A stretch of DNA of 64,000 nucleotides, from contig NZ_CP162488.1 in assembly GCF_041242975.1 (NCBI RefSeq), positions 62,001 to 126,000 on the forward strand, written 5' to 3'. This document shows, piece after piece, positions 9,724 through 17,152 of this stretch; position 1 is the first letter of the stretch, and every line of letters starts with the position of its first letter. The DNA comes from Xanthomonas sp. DAR 35659 (GTDB lineage: Bacteria; Pseudomonadota; Gammaproteobacteria; Xanthomonadales; Xanthomonadaceae). The position numbers were made by a program, and so were the translations under genes. The notes under the pieces were generated by a model. The model had not been told where the DNA came from. It worked only from the letters and a program-made list of their open reading frames with translations, and did not search any database.

Positions 9724-9773
9724 AAATTCATTCAAGCCGACGCCGCGGCGCGGCTTAATTCAGGCGTTAAGGC
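9711..9773 (+). other. Integron attC site 1
   Basis: A 63-bp element starting GCGTAACACC and ending GGCGTTAAGGC. CAAGCCG...CGGCTT and CCTGAA...TTCAGG form the imperfect double stem typical of attC sites, with unpaired bases on one strand. The crossover point would be between G9766 and T9767. It ends the RelA/SpoT cassette and abuts the start of the next. Confidence 0.85.
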
Positions 9774-9777
9774 TCAT

Positions 9778-10218
9778 ATGGACATCTCGACAATTTCAGC
9801 GGCGGTATCGTCGCTAAAGGTTGCAAAGGACATTGCTCAGGGTATGTTGCACCTCAGCAACATTGCCGAGGTACAGAGCAAGGTCATTGAGCTACAGTCC
9901 GCCATATTGGACGCACAGGGGAAGGCGCTCGATGCACAGGCCGATCTTGTATCAATCAGTCAAGAGCTTGCTGCGGCCAAGAGTGAGATCGCCGCTCTTA
10001 ACTCGCACAGAGACTTTGTTGCAACCCTCTCGCGCCATGATGGCGCCTATTTGGCACCGGGCGATCCAGATCCGTTCTGTCCTCGATGCGTCGAGGCAAG
10101 CACCACGCCGATCCATCTGTTCAGGACCTCCAAGATGGAGCTCCGCCATTGGATTTGGGCATGCCCACAATGCAAAACGCAAATGCCTTGGAGTCGGCCA
10201 GTGAACCCTAACAATTAA
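9778..10218 (+). CDS. Coiled-coil/zinc-ribbon protein of unknown function (integron cassette)
   Basis: A 146-residue cytoplasmic protein. Residues 1-80 are helical with heptad-like alanine/leucine spacing (VIELQSAILDAQGKALDAQ, ISQELAAAKSEIAALNSH), suggesting a coiled coil. Residues 95-140 carry two CxxC knuckles (CPRC and CPQC) that would bind zinc. The ATG lies 4 bp after attC 1 and the stop lies just after the 5' core of attC 2, so it fills one cassette. Small proteins of this architecture occur in phages and cassettes without known function. It could serve as regulator or neutraliser of the preceding synthetase, but cassettes are usually independent units, so that is speculative. Confidence 0.75.
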   Translation: MDISTISAAVSSLKVAKDIAQGMLHLSNIAEVQSKVIELQSAILDAQGKALDAQADLVSISQELAAAKSEIAALNSHRDFVATLSRHDGAYLAPGDPDPFCPRCVEASTTPIHLFRTSKMELRHWIWACPQCKTQMPWSRPVNPNN

Positions 10219-10264
10219 TTCAAGCCGAACCCACTTCGCGGTCGGCTTAACTCAGGTGTTATGT
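10206..10264 (+). other. Integron attC site 2
   Basis: A 59-bp element from CCCTAAC to GTTATGT with internal CAAGCCGAAC...GTCGGCTTAA arms and a CACTTCGCGG loop region. It shares the AATTAATTCAAGCCGA block with attC 1 and the truncated attC 3, as in Xanthomonas integron arrays. Confidence 0.85.
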
Positions 10265-10279
10265 CTTTGGAGAAGGTGT

Positions 10280-10720
10280 GTGGCGACTTATAATGGACTG
10301 GCTTTTGATACTCCGCTTCTTGCCCAATGGGCAGCATTCTTCGATCTGGCAGGCTGGAAATGGTCGCGAGGGGTAGCGCCGGCAGGTGACTGGATTCCCG
10401 ACTTTCGCGCAACATTTGATTGCTGCCACTCAGAGTGCAACGGAAGCCACACAATTCTAATTTCAGTCTTGCCGGTTTCAGACATAAATACGGTCAAAGG
10501 CCATCCTGCACTTAGCCACTGTTGGGGCGTCACCGGATCTGATGGCGTGACTTTTGCTGATGCTGGCGCACTGTTTGGAACAAGTCCGAGCAATACGTAC
10601 TGGGTGATGGCCCACGGTGCGGGCGGCGGGACCGATGACGCGACCTACTGGGCTGACGACGCTGAGGCACTCTGGTTAAAAGCAAAATCAGCGATCAACT
10701 CATCTCGTGCAGATACATAA
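10280..10720 (+). CDS. Small YNG-FDTP-type protein, nuclease-like fold possible (integron cassette)
   Basis: A 146-residue protein translated from GTG 10280, 3 bp after GGAGAAGG. The N-terminus (ATYNGLAFDTPLLAQWAAFF...GWKWSR) matches the pattern of a phage/mobile-element family whose members read YNGxxFRSxxEARWAxFFD and continue to a PDF strand, here WIPDFRATF. That pattern suggests a degraded PD-(D/E)xK nuclease-like fold, but no complete catalytic set is evident, so activity is doubtful. Paired cysteines (CCHSEC) follow. The gene lies between attC 2 and the truncated attC 3, completing the third cassette. Function unknown. Confidence 0.65.
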   Translation: MATYNGLAFDTPLLAQWAAFFDLAGWKWSRGVAPAGDWIPDFRATFDCCHSECNGSHTILISVLPVSDINTVKGHPALSHCWGVTGSDGVTFADAGALFGTSPSNTYWVMAHGAGGGTDDATYWADDAEALWLKAKSAINSSRADT

Positions 10721-10740
10721 CAATTAATTAAGCTGAACCA
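10715..10740 (+). other. Truncated integron attC site 3
   Basis: Only the 5' half of an attC (ACATAACAATTAATTAAGC) survives. It is followed at once by two tandem copies of CCAAATAAAGGGGT (10738-10751 and 10752-10765), so a rearrangement or insertion has replaced the 3' half. Confidence 0.65.
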
Positions 10741-10811
10741 AATAAAGGGGTCCAAATAAAGGGGTCGGAGGAAAAATCTGCTGTTCCCATTTATCCAGGA
10801 TGAGATCCAAC

Positions 10812-11141
10812 ATGCGCACTGCAATCGTCATCTGCGCGACACTAATCACTTTGCTCGCTCCAGCATTGGCACTCGCGCATCCGGGCGGTTTGAACGCCGA
10901 AGGCTGCCACAACAACCGGAAGACCGACGAGTACCACTGTCACCAAGGTGGCGCTTCTGGTTCTCGCACCTCTAGTGCCCCTCGGCAGAGCTTCTCCGTT
11001 CCAGCTGAGGACAAGGGCAACACTCGGCCGTTTGCCAACTGCTCCGAAGCTCGGGCCGCGGGCGCCGCACCGGTTCGCCGTGGCGATCCAGGGTACGCTC
11101 CCAAGTTGGACCGCGATAACGATGGTATTGGGTGTGAGTGA
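10812..11141 (+). CDS. Secreted YHYH and excalibur-domain protein
   Basis: A 109-residue exported protein. A signal peptide (about residues 1-23, ending ALAHP) is followed by a histidine-rich metal-binding YHYH segment (GCHNNRKTDEYHCHQGG) and a C-terminal excalibur calcium-binding domain (FANCSEARAAGAAPVRRGDPGY to DRDNDGIGCE). Excalibur domains bind Ca2+ through a DxDxDGxxCE loop, all of which is present. The ATG at 10812 is chosen over 10800 because it gives the shorter standard signal peptide. The gene is bracketed by the truncated attC 3 and the degenerate attC-like sequence downstream, so it may be a fourth cassette. Its role is unknown; nuclease or cell-wall association is seen in relatives. 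Confidence 0.85.
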   Translation: MRTAIVICATLITLLAPALALAHPGGLNAEGCHNNRKTDEYHCHQGGASGSRTSSAPRQSFSVPAEDKGNTRPFANCSEARAAGAAPVRRGDPGYAPKLDRDNDGIGCE

Positions 11142-11157
11142 TATCCAGAGGCTTGAG

Positions 11158-11214
11158 CACAACCACCCGTTCAAGCTGATGCCGCTTTGCTGCGTGGCTT
11201 AATTTGCATGCCTG
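11158..11214 (+). other. Degenerate attC-like element
   Basis: AACCACCCGTTCAAGC then TGATGCCGCTTTGCTGCGTG and GCTTAATTTGCATG align with the attC consensus of this array (TTCAAGCCGACGCCG...GGCTTAATT). The terminal GTTRRRY core is lost. The rest of the 11142-11341 gap holds nothing recognisable. Confidence 0.55.
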
Positions 11215-11341
11215 ATATGAGGCGGAAAGAGGTTTGCGATAACAGGATCAAGCTCACTTTCAATCCTGCGATTTTGCCACGTCGATCAGTTGACATTCGA
11301 AACAACAAGTAGCAATCTAATCTCCAAGGAGCGTAGAAACT

Positions 11342-11548
11342 CCTCTAACAGCGGTATCCACCTCCGACAAACCGGTGGGTTTTTTGTGCCTGATCCTCAG
11401 GTGCAACCGACGTGATGCCTGCGTCGGGAGGGCGGCTAATACAACACCCTTCGGGGAAATACGCCCGCCGTCTGTTAGCGGTTTCTAACCTCCCGACATC
11501 CCGTCGCCGGTCGGCGGGGGGTTTCTGGCCGTCAAGGAGGGCTTCGCC
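11342..11548 (+). promoter_or_regulatory. Structured 5' leader of symE with attenuator-like hairpins
   Basis: The 207-bp leader holds a terminator-like hairpin (CCACC 11358-11362 with GGTGG 11374-11378, then GTTTTTT), a second hairpin GTTAG/CTAAC (11474-11489), and a G-tailed stem CGCCG/CGGCG (11503-11514), before the AGGAGG ribosome site. Such a layout recalls antisense-regulated leaders of SymE/SymR or phage C4/P4 immunity type. An antisense RNA is inferred, not shown. Confidence 0.5.
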
Positions 11549-11899
11549 ATGCATCCACCGTCATCCCGTCCCGCCCCTGCGCGCAAGCGTGCCACGCGCA
11601 ACGCAACCTGCTGCCCGAACTGGACCATCGTCGAGTCCGAGCTCATTCCCATGCTGACGACCGAGCAGATCGCCGCGGCCGACGCCGCCGATCTCGCCCG
11701 CCAGCAACGCGCCCCGCGCCGCACACGCCCGCCGCAGCACTGCACCGTCGGCTGCGGCCATGCCGCCAACGGCAAGCGCATGCCCGCGTTGCGCCTGGCC
11801 GGCCGCTGGATGGAGGAACTGGGCTTCGCCATTGGCGAGAAGTTGCAGGTCCGCGTGCGCCACGGCGAACTGGTGGTAAGCCTGTCCGCCGAGGACTGA
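11549..11899 (+). CDS. SymE-family toxin (type I toxin-antitoxin)
   Basis: A 116-residue protein whose C-terminal ~45 residues (PALRLAGRWMEELGFAIGEK and LQVRVRHGELVVSL) form the SymE AbrB-like swapped-hairpin domain. SymE proteins act as SOS-linked RNA endonuclease-like or nucleoid-associated toxins, normally held down by a cis-antisense RNA (SymR). The N-terminal half is basic and low-complexity (RKRATRNATCC, RRTRPPQHCTVG). A strong AGGAGG precedes the ATG. No protein antitoxin is adjacent, consistent with RNA control through the long leader. An alternative start at Met35 would still keep the domain. Confidence 0.8.
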   Translation: MHPPSSRPAPARKRATRNATCCPNWTIVESELIPMLTTEQIAAADAADLARQQRAPRRTRPPQHCTVGCGHAANGKRMPALRLAGRWMEELGFAIGEKLQVRVRHGELVVSLSAED

Positions 11900-12051
11900 C
11901 CCAGGCATCCTGCACCTGCTGCGCCACCGCTCGGCGCGCTGTACCGGCGGTGTACGGTGGCAGCGCTTCATCGACCTGGTTGCCCGGACTCGCGCATCAC
12001 CAAGCTTCCGTGCACAGGTCCGGTCATTCAATTAAGGGAGCAGGCATCGGA

Positions 12052-12450
12052 ATGTCATCGTTCTTACTTCATGCTGGAAGCGTCGCGGTGGAACATCCAG
12101 AGGGAGAATGCCATTTGGTCGGCTTCGCCGACCAAGCGTTCGATACCACAACCTATCTCCTGCTCCAGCGCGCATTCGCGTTCGACGAACAGGACATGGC
12201 ATTGGGGATGGACACATATCATGTCGAGTGGTCCGGTCAGGAAACCTCGGGCTATGGTGGCATCTCCCAGTTCCTGCTCAGCCGTAGCCATGCGCGGATC
12301 ACGTTCGCTCCAGATTCGCCGATGGCGAGGGGCGGCATGGCGATTCTCACTATCGTGTTCCAGTTGGTCCCTTCGGAGTACCTGGCATTGCAGGATGCCC
12401 TTCACCACATCCTCCAGGGGAGCGATTGCTACTTTGTGGCCGACCCTTAA
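12052..12450 (+). CDS. Imm10-family immunity protein
   Basis: A 132-residue cytoplasmic protein matching the Imm10 pattern: GDTYHVE-like core (MALGMDTYHVEWSGQ) followed by a YGGI motif and a helical C-terminus. Imm10 proteins neutralise toxins of contact-dependent or polymorphic systems, but no toxin gene lies within 5 kb, so it is an orphan. The ATG at 12052 is preferred because the preceding 34 codons are low-complexity. The 152-bp gap upstream shows no clear promoter. It is followed 37 bp later by a DUF7684-like gene. Confidence 0.75.
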   Translation: MSSFLLHAGSVAVEHPEGECHLVGFADQAFDTTTYLLLQRAFAFDEQDMALGMDTYHVEWSGQETSGYGGISQFLLSRSHARITFAPDSPMARGGMAILTIVFQLVPSEYLALQDALHHILQGSDCYFVADP

Positions 12451-12487
12451 GGCATCACAATCAAACAGTCAGTCCAGGGTTAACCCA

Positions 12488-12778
12488 ATGAGCGCTCCCC
12501 CCAAAATCGTTTTGCACTCGCTGCACGGCTATCGAACCGACCTGGAGCCGTTGGTTGCCGACTGGATTCGAGAGGGAGTTAAGTACGTCGGTGTTGTAGG
12601 TGTAGATGCCGCGCGGATTGAGGAAGCGATCGATGATCTGTGCACGGGCGACGGCTCAACCCCCTACTTCATGCTTACCGCCTCTCATGGCGAAGGCGAG
12701 ACTCTTGCTGATGCCATCCTCCTTGCTGAGCAATTGTCGGATGGCTTCGACGGTCCTCTAAGCGTGGTTGAATTCTGA
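12488..12778 (+). CDS. DUF7684-like small protein
   Basis: A 96-residue soluble protein (KIVLHSLHGYRTDLEPLVAD, FMLTASHGEGETLADAILLA) with an alternating beta/alpha pattern resembling a small Rossmann-like domain. Members of this family are scattered among immunity genes in accessory loci, which suggests but does not prove an immunity role. It follows the Imm10 gene on the same strand by 37 bp and may be co-transcribed. The ATG at 12488 gives the full conserved domain. Confidence 0.6.
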   Translation: MSAPPKIVLHSLHGYRTDLEPLVADWIREGVKYVGVVGVDAARIEEAIDDLCTGDGSTPYFMLTASHGEGETLADAILLAEQLSDGFDGPLSVVEF

Positions 12779-12903
12779 GACACTTATGCAGAAAATTCTG
12801 GTATCGGGGAAGCCGGGCAGCACATTGGGCCGATTGGCGGCGTTCCATGGCTCGGCGAGGATCTTCCACCGCCTCGTTATCGGTCCAGTAGCAGTTGACG
12901 CCC

Positions 12904-13302
12904 ATGCCCCGACATCTCGCTCTTTTGCTGCCTTTGCTCCTCGCGGCATCGAGTGCTGCGAACGCCAACTGTCTGCCAGGTCAGCCGGCGACTGTTCGGC
13001 TCACTGGCATCCTTGAGCGCGTCACGTTCCCAGGTCCACCAAACTACGAGAGCGTCCAGAGCGGCGACGCACCCGAAACCTACTACGTCCTGCAACTGCC
13101 AGCGCAGGTATGCGTTGTCGATTCCGATCAAAGCGTCATCTCGGCCAACCACCTGCAACTATTCCTGGAGCCGAAGCAATACGACGTGTTCCGACCTCAG
13201 CTCGGCAAGCGCATCACGCTGCCGGGCGAACTGTGGCCTGCTGAAACCGGACACCACCACACACCGCTGATGTTTACGCCGGCCAGTGGGAAGACGGGTT
13301 AA
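12904..13302 (+). CDS. Exported DUF4431 family protein
   Basis: A 132-residue secreted or periplasmic protein with a signal peptide (LALLLPLLLAASSAANA) and a small beta domain beginning CLPGQPATVRLTGILERVTFPG. The pattern C-L-x-x-G/x-x-V-x-L-x-G-x-L-x-R, then a YYVLQLPAQVCV strand, is the DUF4431 signature, an OB-like fold found in proteins of unknown role. A paralogue lies at 28771-29166 in this island. The ATG at 12904 is used rather than an upstream TTG. Confidence 0.75.
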   Translation: MPRHLALLLPLLLAASSAANANCLPGQPATVRLTGILERVTFPGPPNYESVQSGDAPETYYVLQLPAQVCVVDSDQSVISANHLQLFLEPKQYDVFRPQLGKRITLPGELWPAETGHHHTPLMFTPASGKTG

Positions 13303-13432
13303 TGATCCATCGTTCATAAGGCAGCCTCGGGCATTTCGATGATTGACGGCCGTCGGAGCCTCGGCGAGTATCGTCCCATGCCGCGCTTGCATGGCCGATA
13401 GAGGATCAAGGCTGCTCACGGGGGACGCATTC

Positions 13433-13819
13433 ATGGACGTACGCACCGTTTGGGAAATCATCTCCTACGCCTGGACCGAGATCGGGATCGACGAGGCCGA
13501 ATGCCAGGCGCTGGTGCAAAAGGGCGGTATCGGGGTGGGCGATCTGGACGAGGTCGACAGGCTGTTCTACAGGGACATCTGTGCTTCCTTCGCGGTAGAC
13601 GCCTTTCTTGTCTTTCCCTTGATGCTGTGGATGCTGATGCCGGACTGGGGCTACAGCGACAAGTATCTGCGAAACCGCATCGCTCGCTGGTATGGCCGCC
13701 CTTACTGGGTCCACTTCCTCAACCCCCTGCGAATGCTGGGTTATCCCGTGGCACTGTGCTTCGCATGGAACTACCGCGCGAAGCTTCGTCGCGCGGTGCA
13801 TGTAGTGGCAATGACCTGA
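13433..13819 (+). CDS. Hypothetical small protein, possible DUF7079-like
   Basis: A 128-residue protein. The N-terminus (DVRTVWEIISYAWTEIGIDEAECQAL) resembles the DUF7079 pattern of accessory proteins that begin with a V-W-x-x-x-S-x-x-W/F-x-D-T/I-E segment. A hydrophobic stretch (FAVDAFLVFPLMLWMLM) follows at about residue 60, but it is probably a buried helix because a charged WGYSDKYLRNRIARWYG block comes next. The C-terminus is basic. It lies alone between a DUF4431 gene and the divergent Dabb gene. Function unknown. Confidence 0.55.
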   Translation: MDVRTVWEIISYAWTEIGIDEAECQALVQKGGIGVGDLDEVDRLFYRDICASFAVDAFLVFPLMLWMLMPDWGYSDKYLRNRIARWYGRPYWVHFLNPLRMLGYPVALCFAWNYRAKLRRAVHVVAMT

Positions 13820-13905
13820 CAGCGAGTGCAAGGCACCCGATCTGGGGTGCGCCCGCAGAACAAATGCCGTAGAAGAGGTACCGGCCCGTTCCAGTCGCAA
13901 ACGAC

Positions 13906-14334
13906 TTACGCCGCCGCTGCCTTGACGTCATACACGACCACGCGCTGCCACAGGTGCTCGCAATCGGCGACGAATTGCTTGTGAATGGGATGGACCTGAT
14001 AGGCGTTCTGTCCCGCGACATCGTCGAAGAACAGGAGTTCAGAGGCGCTGTAGCTGCCATCGACGACGCCGCGCTGTTCGGTCTCCGCCGGCACGCCGAT
14101 GTGGATGCCGCGCACCGTGTCGATGCCGGCCAAGGTCCGCAAGCCGGCGAGCAGCTTGGCAAGATCCTCCTGGGAACTCGGATTCTTCAGCCAGAAGAAC
14201 ACGTGGTGGACGATCGGCGGGAACGATGCCTTGTTGGCAGGCGCGGGCGTGGCCGCGCGGGAGCCAGTGGCAGCAACGCCGGCAGCCAAGGCGGTGGCGG
14301 CAACGATGAGGTCTCGGCGTGTGCGATCGGTCAT
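13906..14334 (-). CDS. Exported Dabb (stress-responsive A/B barrel) domain protein
   Basis: A 142-residue protein with a twin-arginine type N-terminus ([20 protein letters not shown]) followed by a dimeric alpha/beta-barrel Dabb domain ([17 protein letters not shown] ... [17 protein letters not shown] ... [11 protein letters not shown]). The HHVFFWLK and HPxHxxFV motifs are diagnostic for Dabb. Export via Tat is inferred from the RR pair plus hydrophobic stretch. The start at 14334 is chosen because upstream residues are not signal-like. No partner is adjacent, and the substrate is unknown. Confidence 0.8.
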   Translation of the reverse strand: MTDRTRRDLIVAATALAAGVAATGSRAATPAPANKASFPPIVHHVFFWLKNPSSQEDLAKLLAGLRTLAGIDTVRGIHIGVPAETEQRGVVDGSYSASELLFFDDVAGQNAYQVHPIHKQFVADCEHLWQRVVVYDVKAAAA

Positions 14335-14441
14335 GATCAAGCCCTTTGTTCCAGTCTGCGGCCTGCAGTATAGGACGGTACTACCGTCACGGACCTGGTT
14401 GGGAATCAAACCCGACCCCACTTCCCGGCAAAGGAGCACAA

Positions 14442-14924
14442 ATGAGAGATCCGGCAAGAATCGATGAAGTGCTCGCCGCGTTGAAGGAGGTCTGGGAGCG
14501 CGACCCGGACCTACGTCTCGGCCAGTTGATGATGAACGCCGTAAAGCCCGAGTCGCCTTGCCGCGAAATGTTCTACATCGAGGACGACGTGCTGTTGCAA
14601 GGCCTGCTGAACTACGCCCGGCGACGCGGCATTGGGTCGGCGCGCGGCTGCGATGACCTGATTGTCTTGCGCCGCGCGGTCTGCGAGGTGCTGCATTACA
14701 TATGGGATCCCATCGGCGTTGCCGGGAGTCCGAGCGCGCGCGATGAGTACGACGGCTATGTCGAGCCGATCTGCAGTCTGCTGTGGAGGGGCACAGATCG
14801 TGCCACGCTGGTTCGCCATCTTCTCCAGATCAGCGAGCAACAGATGGGCATTCCACACAGGCGCGAGGAGGCCGAGCGGGCAGCCGACAGGCTTCTGCAA
14901 TGGCGTGAGATCGCTGCGCGCTGA
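14442..14924 (+). CDS. Two-domain immunity-like protein with DUF1871-like C-terminus
   Basis: A 160-residue cytoplasmic protein joining two small domains usually seen alone. Residues 1-55 ([31 protein letters not shown] ... FYIEDDVL) match a helical domain common in cassette and immunity-type proteins. Residues 80-160 ([38 protein letters not shown]) match the DUF1871 pattern with its WDPxG and DEYDxYV motifs. The role is unknown; fusion of two orphan immunity-like folds in an island of such genes suggests toxin neutralisation. It is divergent from the Dabb gene. Confidence 0.65.
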   Translation: MRDPARIDEVLAALKEVWERDPDLRLGQLMMNAVKPESPCREMFYIEDDVLLQGLLNYARRRGIGSARGCDDLIVLRRAVCEVLHYIWDPIGVAGSPSARDEYDGYVEPICSLLWRGTDRATLVRHLLQISEQQMGIPHRREEAERAADRLLQWREIAAR

Positions 14925-15057
14925 AGTGGGGCACTCTGGCCGCGGACCAGGTCTGCCGCGCCGGCTTGACGCAGTCCTCCGAACCAAGTGGCAGAGCGGT
15001 GCCTTTCCGTCAGCGTGTTCGCAGCGGCGATCAGGGCGAATGCGACGGTGCGTGGTG

Positions 15058-15246
15058 ATGTTCGGCCTGTCTCGCGGCAAGGCACCAAGCTGGCACCCGG
15101 ACGACCTCGCGATTCTGGTGCGGTTCTGGCCAAGTGCGGATCGCGCGCTTGCGCCATCCTCTGTTCGAGCCGGAACGGGCGCCGGCAAGGACGGCGTTGG
15201 TCCCACCTCAGGAGAAGTCGATCTGACCGTTGCCGTCTATTCTTGA
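15058..15246 (+). pseudogene. Possible 62-codon gene remnant
   Basis: The 476-bp gap between 14925 and 15400 contains an open stretch beginning MFGLSRGKAPSWHPDDLAILV. Its WHPDDLAILVRFWPS segment reads like real protein, but the remainder is low-complexity. It may be a decayed small gene. Nothing else is recognisable in the gap. Confidence 0.2.
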
Positions 15247-15400
15247 CGCCGCGCAGCCACTGGCCGAGGATCGTCGTGCCACCCTCGGCGACTCACGGTG
15301 TCAGCGATCCCCACCGCGAATGCGGCTTGCATGTCGGGCAACCGTTCCGCCACATACCAGCGTTCTGTTACTACCAACGGCCTCAAAAGGACTGAGATAC

Positions 15401-15874
15401 ATGAGCCGCTCGATCATTGCCCTCCTGGCATTCGGCCTCCTACTGACCACATTGCGATTGCGTGGGCAGGACTTCAAAGAAGAAGCCAAGCCAGCCGAGC
15501 TCTCCACCATCGCTTTGCCGCCCGAGCTCGATCGGGTGCTACGGGACTACGAACGCGCATGGCGCAAGGGCGACGCGGGTGCCCTGGCTGCATTGTTCGC
15601 AGAAGATGGATTTGTGCTGCAAAGCGGGCATCCTCCCATCCGAGGTCGGGCGGCCATTCAAGCAGCGTACGAAGGTAGCAGCGGCGGTCCGCTACGCCTG
15701 CGCGCGCTCGGCTTTTCCGCGGAGGATCATCTCGGCTACATCATCGGTGCGTACGGCTACGGGGAGGCACCTGGAGACATAGGTAAGTTCACCCTTACCC
15801 TGCATCGTGCACCAGGCAAGCCATGGTTGATCTTCTCGGATATGGACAATCTCAATACTTCGGTCAAGCGGTAG
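15401..15874 (+). CDS. Exported SnoaL/NTF2-like protein
   Basis: A 157-residue protein with a signal peptide or N-terminal anchor (RSIIALLAFGLLLTTLRLRG) and an NTF2-like cone fold of the DUF4440/SnoaL type: LRDYERAWRKGDAGALAALF, then FAEDGFVLQSGHPPIRGR and a C-terminal KPWLIFSDMDN strand. The W-x-x-G-D-x-x-x-L motif and the G-R-x-A-I-x-x-x-Y segment are typical. Such domains bind small ligands or act as isomerases; no catalytic role can be assigned. Isolated gene on the plus strand. Confidence 0.75.
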   Translation: MSRSIIALLAFGLLLTTLRLRGQDFKEEAKPAELSTIALPPELDRVLRDYERAWRKGDAGALAALFAEDGFVLQSGHPPIRGRAAIQAAYEGSSGGPLRLRALGFSAEDHLGYIIGAYGYGEAPGDIGKFTLTLHRAPGKPWLIFSDMDNLNTSVKR

Positions 15875-16111
15875 CCGGCTTCATGGTGCGAGGTTGACAA
15901 GAAAGAGTTGCGTGATTGACTCGGGCAAGCAGGGGAGACGCAGCGTACTTTTAGACATGCACTCTAGCCTTCGTTCTTGATCTGCACTTCCAGGGGCAAT
16001 CGCGAGCGCGCAGCTTGCACCTGACATGCAGCCTTGTCCTCGCTTTGCCGTAGTCTTCACGCTTGGTCGCAGATAGCGGCTCACTTCACGCAAAAGGCCA
16101 GCTCGAAATCC

Positions 16112-16984
16112 ATGGAAAACCCGTATCAAGTGCCTGGGCACAGCAGCAAAGATGGCTCTCAAGCGGCACGCGGGAAGGACCACACTGCTCTTTCCCTGAT
16201 CATTGCGGCGCTCTGCGTTCTGCAGTTTCTCGGTGTCTGCATGGTCGTACGCCGCGCTATGGTTGAGTACGGGGTAGCACCGGGCGCGGTGGCCCACAAA
16301 CTGGTGCTGCCATTTCTACTGGCGCTAGCTGGCGTGCTCCTGGTTTTCCGACGCAGGCTGGCAGCGGTCTTCTTTGCCATGTACCTGGTGATGTATCTGG
16401 CCGAATTCGGAACCAGGAAAAGTATCAACGTGCCGACCGTTGTGTTGACGCTCGTGTTCCTTTCGTATGGGCTTTGGCTATGGAAGTCGGGTCTGCTCAC
16501 TGGTTGGCCCAACATTCCAGTACGGGATGCCGATGTGGTCAATGGCTCCGAGACGGAGGTGCCGGTGCAAAACTTCAGCGCGGACCTGGCGAACCAGGCG
16601 CGTGCCTCCACGGCCGCCACCGCTGCGTCATCGTCTCAACGCTGGATGACGATCGCCGCACTGCTTCTCGTGTGTCCTCAGGTGCTGCTAACGGCGATGC
16701 TCGCACCGACGCTGTTCGGGCAGTTCCGCGATGGGGACATGGGCGCACTGGCCTACCTGAGCTGGATGTCGCCCAGCATCGCGCTTGCCCTTGGCATGTG
16801 GCTGCTTCTGCGTGGCCGCAGGGTCGCCCTGTATGTGTTCGCCTGTGCAGTCGCGCTGCCGGCGTTCGCTTACCTACAGTTGCATTCGCCCGGCTTGGCC
16901 CCCGGTCTTTTCATCGCGGGTTGCGCCGGGGTTGTAGGTTCCATCGCGTCCTATGGATCCACGAAGGTCAGTTCGTACTCGTAA
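16112..16984 (+). CDS. Multi-pass inner-membrane protein of unknown function
   Basis: A 290-residue membrane protein opening with MENPYQVPG, a soluble tag typical of small Xanthomonas membrane proteins. At least seven hydrophobic segments are visible (for example LSLIIAALCVLQFLGVCMVV, MTIAALLLVCPQVLLTAML), in two blocks separated by a polar linker (residues ~155-195, GSETEVPVQNFSADLAN). The two halves may be a duplicated three- or four-helix bundle. No conserved charged membrane residues suggest transport. The ATG at 16112 excludes a non-conserved leader. The 237-bp upstream gap is featureless. Confidence 0.65.
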   Translation: MENPYQVPGHSSKDGSQAARGKDHTALSLIIAALCVLQFLGVCMVVRRAMVEYGVAPGAVAHKLVLPFLLALAGVLLVFRRRLAAVFFAMYLVMYLAEFGTRKSINVPTVVLTLVFLSYGLWLWKSGLLTGWPNIPVRDADVVNGSETEVPVQNFSADLANQARASTAATAASSSQRWMTIAALLLVCPQVLLTAMLAPTLFGQFRDGDMGALAYLSWMSPSIALALGMWLLLRGRRVALYVFACAVALPAFAYLQLHSPGLAPGLFIAGCAGVVGSIASYGSTKVSSYS

Positions 16985-17152
16985 GCGGAACCGATCCGTG
17001 ACGCAATCCGGGCGGATGAGTTCCAGTGTCCTGCAGCACGGCACAGGACTGCCGGAAAGGCGTTTCCTGTTCCTAGAAAAAACAATCTGCCCGAGTTCGG
17101 ATCAATTCCGGGTCGGATTTTTCAACCGCCAACCTCCGCCTGCAGATCCGCC

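Noticed and set aside
10739..10790. Terminal inverted repeat of an insertion sequence
   Set aside because: The AAATAAAGGGGTC units are direct, not inverted, and no transposase gene is adjacent.
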